Below are positions 33,865 to 40,965 of a stretch of DNA of 40,965 bases, one piece after another. The stretch is from assembly GCA_028282935.1 (NCBI GenBank), contig JANQGU010000095.1:1-40965 (forward strand), read 5' to 3'. The notes under the pieces are model-generated. The model was not told where the DNA came from. It was given only the letters and a program-made list of their open reading frames with translations, and did not search any database. Position numbers and translations under genes: made by a program. Position 1 is the stretch's first letter; each line of letters starts with the position of its first letter. The stretch comes from Kiloniellales bacterium (GTDB taxonomy: Bacteria > Pseudomonadota > Alphaproteobacteria > Kiloniellales > JAKSBE01).

Positions 33865-34146
33865 ATGGAACAGTATGTCGGCTTGGACGTTTCGCTTAAA
33901 GAGACTCGTTATTGTGTCGTCGATGCGGATGGCGTGGAGCTTGCGCGTGGCCGCGAGGTGACGCGGCCGGATCTTCTGGCGGCGGTGCTGGCGCGCTCTG
34001 CGCCGTCTGCGCGGGTGGTGGTTCTTGAGACCGGCGGTCAGTCGAGCTGGCTGCAGCGCGGTCTCGAGGCGGCTGGGGTGCCGGCGGTGATCGTGGATGC
34101 GCGCCGGGCCAAGGCGGCCTTGTCGTGCCGTCTGAACAAGACCGAT
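33865..34146 (+). pseudogene. Truncated IS110-family transposase (N-terminal fragment)
   Basis: Ninety-four codons match the N-terminus of DEDD-type IS110 transposases: MEQYVGLDVS with the first catalytic Asp (D8), VVLETGGQSSWL with the Glu near residue 55, and DARRAKAALSCRLNKTD. The family continues NKTDRNDA, but here the sequence departs right after NKTD into unrelated DNA, although the frame stays open much further. About 250 residues, including the serine-containing C-terminal domain, are missing. The start has AAGGAG 7 nt upstream. Its right end abuts the terminator of the minus-strand structured RNA, which marks the right border of the accessory region. Confidence 0.85.
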
Positions 34147-34179
34147 CTGTCCGGCGTGCCTCCGCAAGCGCGGCCAGCC

Positions 34180-34209
34180 AAAAAAAAAGCCGGGCCACGC
34201 GGGCCCGGC
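34180..34209 (-). terminator. Strong intrinsic terminator, minus strand
   Basis: On the minus strand an 8-bp perfect GC stem (GCCGGGCC/GGCCCGGC) with a 5-nt loop is followed directly by nine T residues (34188-34180). It is one of the clearest intrinsic terminators in the window and sits at the end of a hairpin series, with no protein gene in front of it. Confidence 0.88.
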
Positions 34210-34345
34210 AAGTCGAACAGGGAGGCTTCACGTCTGGGAGACGTGAAACGGGTCCGAAGACCCGGTGCCCCGGGCAGGCGCCCGAAGCAAGATGATGTTG
34301 CGCTGCAACATCGCTCGGTGAATAGATATAAATTTTTGGCCGAGA
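34180..34345 (-). ncRNA. Candidate structured small RNA of five successive hairpins
   Basis: Read on the minus strand, five perfect hairpins follow each other: 34312-34294 (8-bp stem, 3-nt loop), 34284-34271 (5 bp), 34264-34249 (6 bp closed by a UUCG tetraloop), 34247-34227 (9 bp, loop CCC) and the terminator stem 34209-34189 with T9. The UUCG loop, which exists only on this strand, and the terminator fix the direction. A single-stranded GCCUCCCU between hairpins 4 and 5 could pair with Shine-Dalgarno sequences. The AT-rich stretch 34320-34350 contains TATATC as a possible -10 box; the 5' end is a guess. A 27-codon frame (start 34310) overlaps but has no ribosome binding site. I cannot match a named family. 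Confidence 0.6.
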
Positions 34346-34481
34346 TTCCACCCGTTAATTCGGCAGTGGAGCCATGCATGTGGTGCATGCCTGGCTGGAG
34401 GGTGGGAAATCCATGTAAATCAACGAGATGGGGGTCGGCTGCCCGGGCTCCGGCGGGCTTCCGCGGGCCGGGGCGCGGGGG

Positions 34482-35375
34482 TCAGAACTTCGCCTCGGCG
34501 ACCTCGCGCAGCAGGAAGTCGCGGAAGACCGCGATCCGCTTGGAGTGGCGCAGCTCCTCGGGATAGACGAAGTAGGCGTCGATCTGCGGCCCCTCCATCT
34601 CGGGCAGGACCGGCACCAAGTCGGGGAAGCCCTGGGCCATGAACTCCGGCAGGGCGCCCAGGCCGCCGCCGCTCTGGACCACCCTGAGGATCGCGTAGAC
34701 GTTGTTGATGGTCAGGGTCGGCGCGCGCAGGTCGTTGTTGCCGCGGCCGAGCTGCATCAGCCAGTTGACCCCCGGCACCGGCGGGCGGGCGTCCTCGCCG
34801 TAGGCGATGATCCGGTGGCCGTCGATCTCGGCCGGGGTCTTGGGCATCCCGAAGCGCTTCAGATAGGCCGAGGCGGCGTAGAGGTGCATGTGGGTGGTGA
34901 AGAGGTGGCGCTGGATCAGGTCGCCCTGGCGGGGCGGCGACAGGCGGATGGCGATGTCCGCTTCGCGCATCGAGAGGTCGAGCTCGGCGTCGGTCAGGAT
35001 CAGGTGCAGCTCGATCTCCGGAAAGACCTCGATGAACTGGGTCATCCGGGGCGACAGCCAGGTCGAGCCCAGGGCCACGGTGGTGGTCACCTTCAGCGGC
35101 CCGCTCGGCCGGTCCTTGCTCTCGGTGAGCTGGGCCTCGACCATGGCCAGCTTGCCGAAGACCTCGTGCGCGGTCCGGTACAGGAGCTCGCCCTGCTCGG
35201 TCAGGATCAGGCCGCGGGCGTGGCGGTGGAACAGCGGGACCTTCAGGCTCTCCTCCAGGGCGGAGATCTGGCGGCTGACCGCCGACTGGCTGAGGTTCAG
35301 GACCTCTCCGGCATGGGTGAAGCTGCCGGCCTCGGCGACGGCGTGAAAGATCCTCAGCTTGTCCCAGTCCATCAT
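34482..35375 (-). CDS. LysR family transcriptional regulator
   Basis: A 297-residue LysR-type regulator. The winged HTH is at residues 4-62 (LRIFHAVAEAGSFTHAGEVLNLSQSAVSRQISALEE, in two helices), followed by a linker helix and a periplasmic-binding-protein-like effector domain (about 90-297). It starts 51 bp downstream of trxB on the same strand and could be cotranscribed with it; LysR next to trxB recurs in alphaproteobacteria in my general impression. The effector and target genes are unknown. Two adjacent ATG codons are possible starts. Downstream is the structured-RNA region. Confidence 0.9.
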   Translation of the reverse strand: MMDWDKLRIFHAVAEAGSFTHAGEVLNLSQSAVSRQISALEESLKVPLFHRHARGLILTEQGELLYRTAHEVFGKLAMVEAQLTESKDRPSGPLKVTTTVALGSTWLSPRMTQFIEVFPEIELHLILTDAELDLSMREADIAIRLSPPRQGDLIQRHLFTTHMHLYAASAYLKRFGMPKTPAEIDGHRIIAYGEDARPPVPGVNWLMQLGRGNNDLRAPTLTINNVYAILRVVQSGGGLGALPEFMAQGFPDLVPVLPEMEGPQIDAYFVYPEELRHSKRIAVFRDFLLREVAEAKF

Positions 35376-35425
35376 TTCGGTGGAATCGCTTTCTCTTGCG
35401 GCGCCGGGGGGCGGCGCCGGCGGCG

Positions 35426-36394
35426 CTACTCGGCGGCCTGGGCGGCGCCGGCCTCCTGCTCGGCCAGGAAGCGCTCGGCCTCCAGGGCCGCCATGCAGCC
35501 CATGCCGGCGGCGGTGACCGCCTGGCGATAGACCTTGTCACGGACGTCGCCGGCAGCGTAGACGCCGGGCACCTTGGTCGCGGTCGAATCGGGCGCGGTC
35601 AGGATATAGCCCTCCGCGTCCATCTCGAGCTGGTCCCGGAACAGCTTGGTCGCCGGGTCGTGGCCGATGGCGACGAAGACGCCGTCCGCGGCCAACTCGC
35701 CGGTCTCGCCGGTCTTGGCGTTGCGGACTCGGACCCCGGTCACCCCGGGCGGCTCGGCGTCGCCGAGCACCTCTTCGACCACGTGGTCCCACAGCATCTC
35801 GACCTTCGGATTCGCGAAGAGGCGGTCCTGCAGGATCTTCTCGGCGCGCAGCTGGTCGCGGCGGTGGATCACCGTGACCTTGCGGGCGAAGTTGGTCAGG
35901 AAGACCGCCTCCTCGACCGCCGTGTTGCCGCCGCCGACCACCACGACGTCCTTGTCCCGGTAGAAGAAGCCGTCGCAGGTGGCGCAGGCCGAGACCCCGA
36001 AGCCGCGGAAGCGGGTCTCGCTTTCCAGGCCCAGCCAGCGGGCCTGGGCGCCGGTCGCGATGACCAGGCTGTCCGCGGTGTAGACCGTGCCGCTGTCGCC
36101 GATGCAGGTCAGGGGCCGCTGCGCCAGATCGACCTCGACGATGGTGTCGGCGACGATGTCGGTGCCGACGTTGCGCGCCTGGGCCTCCATCTGCTCCATC
36201 AGCCAGGGGCCCTGGATGGCCTCGGCGAAGCCCGGATAGTTCTCGACGTCGGTGGTGATCGAGAGCTGCCCGCCCGGCTCCATGCCGCGCAGCAGGCGCG
36301 GCTTCAGGTTGGCGCGGGCGGCGTAGACCGCCGCGGTGCAGCCGGCCGGGCCGGAGCCCAGGATCAGGACCTTGCTGTGGATATGCTCTGCCAT
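35426..36394 (-). CDS. trxB: Thioredoxin-disulfide reductase TrxB
   Basis: A 322-residue FAD/NADPH enzyme that reduces thioredoxin. The FAD motif is LILGSGPAGCTAAVYAARA (residues 9-27), the redox-active pair is C137-A-T-C140 in SACATCDGFFY, the NADPH-binding motif is VVVVGGGNTAVEEA, and the C-terminal FAD motif is GVYAAGDVRD. Length and order of domains are those of the low-molecular-weight bacterial enzyme. It is divergent from the Lrp-family gene, with a 200-bp intergenic region, and followed by the LysR gene. Confidence 0.96.
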   Translation of the reverse strand: MAEHIHSKVLILGSGPAGCTAAVYAARANLKPRLLRGMEPGGQLSITTDVENYPGFAEAIQGPWLMEQMEAQARNVGTDIVADTIVEVDLAQRPLTCIGDSGTVYTADSLVIATGAQARWLGLESETRFRGFGVSACATCDGFFYRDKDVVVVGGGNTAVEEAVFLTNFARKVTVIHRRDQLRAEKILQDRLFANPKVEMLWDHVVEEVLGDAEPPGVTGVRVRNAKTGETGELAADGVFVAIGHDPATKLFRDQLEMDAEGYILTAPDSTATKVPGVYAAGDVRDKVYRQAVTAAGMGCMAALEAERFLAEQEAGAAQAAE

Positions 36395-36594
36395 GCTGTA
36401 TTTCGTCCGGATGATGAGGTGGCGCGCGCCCCTAAAATAGGTCCCGCCGGGCGCCGAGGCAACGCGGCAGCGCGCGCGGGCAAGGGGCGGGGCCGGGACG
36501 GGGGCTGGCGCGGGGCGGCCGCGACAGTTCGGAGCTTGCGGCCGGCCTCCGCTTGGGTAACATTGTTGCGCGACAGGGAGGAGGCAGAGCGACG

Positions 36595-37077
36595 ATGCGG
36601 CGGGTCAAGCTGGACGAAATCGATCTGCGAATTCTCAGGGACCTTCAGAACAACGGCCGGATCACCAACGTCGAGCTGGCGCGGCGTGCCGGAATCTCGG
36701 CCCCGCCCTGCCTGCGCCGGGTGCGGGCCCTGGAGGAGTCGGGCTACATCCGCGGCTACCACGCCGAACTCGATACCGAGGCCCTGGGCTTCGAGGTGAC
36801 CTTCTTCGTCCTGGTCGGCCTCGACAGCCAGAGCGAAGCGGTGCTGAACGAGTTCCAGGGCCTGGTGATGGACTGGGCCGAGGTGCGGGAGTGTCACATG
36901 GTCCGCGGCGCCGGCGACTTCGTGCTCAAGATCGTCGCCCGCAACACCGCGCACGAGAACGAGCTGACCGAGAAGCTCACAGCCGCCCCGCACGTCACTA
37001 CGGTGCAGACGATCCAGGTGATCCGCACCTCCAAGTACCGGCCCGGCGTGCCGATCCGGCCGGACGGCCAGATCTGA
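36595..37077 (+). CDS. Lrp/AsnC family transcriptional regulator
   Basis: A 160-residue feast/famine regulator. The N-terminal HTH (LDEIDLRILRDLQNNGRI, NVELARRAGIS, PPCLRRVRALE) is followed by the RAM ligand-binding domain (FFVLVGLDSQ ... VRECHMVRGAGDFVLKIVA ... TVQTIQVI). It probably senses an amino acid. The start at 36595 is supported by GGGAGGAGG about 10 nt upstream; a frame opening 42 nt earlier would put extra residues before the conserved start. It is transcribed divergently from trxB and convergently with greA. Confidence 0.92.
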   Translation: MRRVKLDEIDLRILRDLQNNGRITNVELARRAGISAPPCLRRVRALEESGYIRGYHAELDTEALGFEVTFFVLVGLDSQSEAVLNEFQGLVMDWAEVRECHMVRGAGDFVLKIVARNTAHENELTEKLTAAPHVTTVQTIQVIRTSKYRPGVPIRPDGQI

Positions 37078-37167
37078 GCCCTCCGGATCCGGATCCCGGA
37101 ACCGGGATTCGGGCAGGACGATGCTTGGGGCGACCGCGTCCGGGCCGCCCCGCGACGAATCCGGGCC

Positions 37168-37644
37168 TTAGCGGAATTTGACCTTCAGGATCTCGTAGCC
37201 CTTGACGCCCTTGGGCGTGGTGACCTCCACCGAGTCGCCGACGGTCTTGCCGATGATCGAGCGGGCAATCGGCGAGGTGATGCCGAGCAGGCCCTGCTTG
37301 ACGTCGGCCTCGTCTTCGCCGACCAGCTGGTAGGTCATCTCCTCGTCGGTGTCCTCGTCCACCAGGGTGACCGTGGCGCCGAACTTGACGACCTTGCCGG
37401 ACAGCTTCGAGACGTCGATCACCTGCGCCCGAGCCATCTTGTCTTCCAGCTCGCCGACGCGGCCCTCGATGAAGCTCTGGCGTTCGCGCGCCGCATGATA
37501 CTCGGCGTTCTCGGACAGGTCGCCGTGCTCCCGGGCCTCGGCGATCGCGGTGATCACCTCCGGCCGGGCGACGTTCTTGAGGTGCTTCAGCTCCGCCTCC
37601 ATTCTGGCGAAGCCGTCTGCTGTCATAGGTACCTTATCGGTCAT
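37168..37644 (-). CDS. greA: Transcription elongation factor GreA
   Basis: A 158-residue protein, the standard GreA length. The N-terminal coiled coil (residues 5-76) carries the acidic tip pair in [13 protein letters not shown], which reaches through the polymerase secondary channel to stimulate RNA cleavage. The C-terminal FKBP-like domain ends with [18 protein letters not shown] 37644 is chosen because AGGA lies 9 nt upstream and the length then equals the family's; a TTG three codons earlier is in frame. It follows carB on the same strand, a common alphaproteobacterial order. Confidence 0.96.
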   Translation of the reverse strand: MTDKVPMTADGFARMEAELKHLKNVARPEVITAIAEAREHGDLSENAEYHAARERQSFIEGRVGELEDKMARAQVIDVSKLSGKVVKFGATVTLVDEDTDEEMTYQLVGEDEADVKQGLLGITSPIARSIIGKTVGDSVEVTTPKGVKGYEILKVKFR

Positions 37645-37687
37645 GGCTGGCAATCCTGCGCCAACTCCGTTGTCATAAGTTATTGAA

Positions 37688-37704
37688 AACGATGGTAAAT
37701 CGTT
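37688..37704 (-). terminator. Weak hairpin between carB and greA
   Basis: AACGAT-TTACC-ATCGTT on the minus strand forms a 6-bp stem with a 5-nt loop followed by TTCAATAAC. The short U-run suggests partial termination or attenuation between carB and greA rather than a full stop. Confidence 0.4.
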
Positions 37705-37731
37705 GCTCGAATCGGAGACAACGACGCTTCA

Positions 37732-40965
<3,234 letters not shown>

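Noticed and set aside
34227-34310. 27-codon minus-strand frame inside the structured RNA region
   Set aside because: Starts inside a perfect hairpin with no Shine-Dalgarno and ends in the next stem; hairpin and terminator features explain the conservation better. A small regulatory peptide cannot be excluded.
34146-34566. In-frame continuation of the IS110 fragment
   Set aside because: After NKTD the translation loses all IS110 similarity and runs through the terminator and hairpins, so the frame is accidental.

Overview
GC-rich, densely packed chromosomal DNA that looks like a marine or soil alphaproteobacterium, most likely Rhodospirillales in the broad sense. The evidence is the carB-greA order, an alphaproteobacterial type aspartate aminotransferase, a class GN sortase, an RHH_4 protein, and the scattered intergenic palindromes around a core of roughly TGTCATgcCcGGaCTTGATCCGG. 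The assignment is inference; there is no rRNA, and I see no tRNA gene or CRISPR array.

Left part (1-9.5 kb). A two-gene GMC/gluconate-dehydrogenase type oxidoreductase unit runs off the left edge. Then come a glyoxalase-fold protein, a ribbon-helix-helix protein, and a sortase with a small membrane protein; this sortase has lost its catalytic cysteine. A cytoplasmic subtilase-like protein, an SPFH protein, a cueR-copA copper export operon with a textbook MerR-type operator, and an exported protein of unknown function follow.

Middle part (9.7-22 kb). This holds aspartate aminotransferase, a cluster of intergenic palindromes, an EF-G paralogue, a 2-keto-4-pentenoate hydratase-like protein, Dps, MsrP and a PAP2 phosphatase. 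A tightly coupled three-gene envelope module follows (small YLDPGTGS membrane protein, NoeA-like methyltransferase, membrane sulfatase-like protein), then a polyserine lipoprotein.

Accessory region (about 22-34.15 kb). This is the unusual part. It contains an HTH protein, a secreted thermonuclease, a decayed copy of the 5' end of the giant gene, and an FkbM methyltransferase of lower GC. Next is a 2190-residue SpvB/TcdB/RHS protein with a nuclease-like C-terminal tip, followed by an overlapping candidate immunity gene. A RAYT transposase framed by near-perfect 22-bp inverted repeats comes next. Beyond it lies a second, AT-rich toxin-tip fragment with its own overlapping candidate immunity gene, and then a truncated IS110 transposase. 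I read this as a polymorphic toxin locus with a displaced ('orphan') toxin/immunity cassette, cut by a RAYT element. It ends directly against the terminator of a minus-strand structured RNA made of five successive hairpins.

Right part (34.2-41 kb). Housekeeping DNA: the structured RNA, a LysR regulator, trxB, an Lrp/AsnC regulator, greA and carB, the last running off the right edge.
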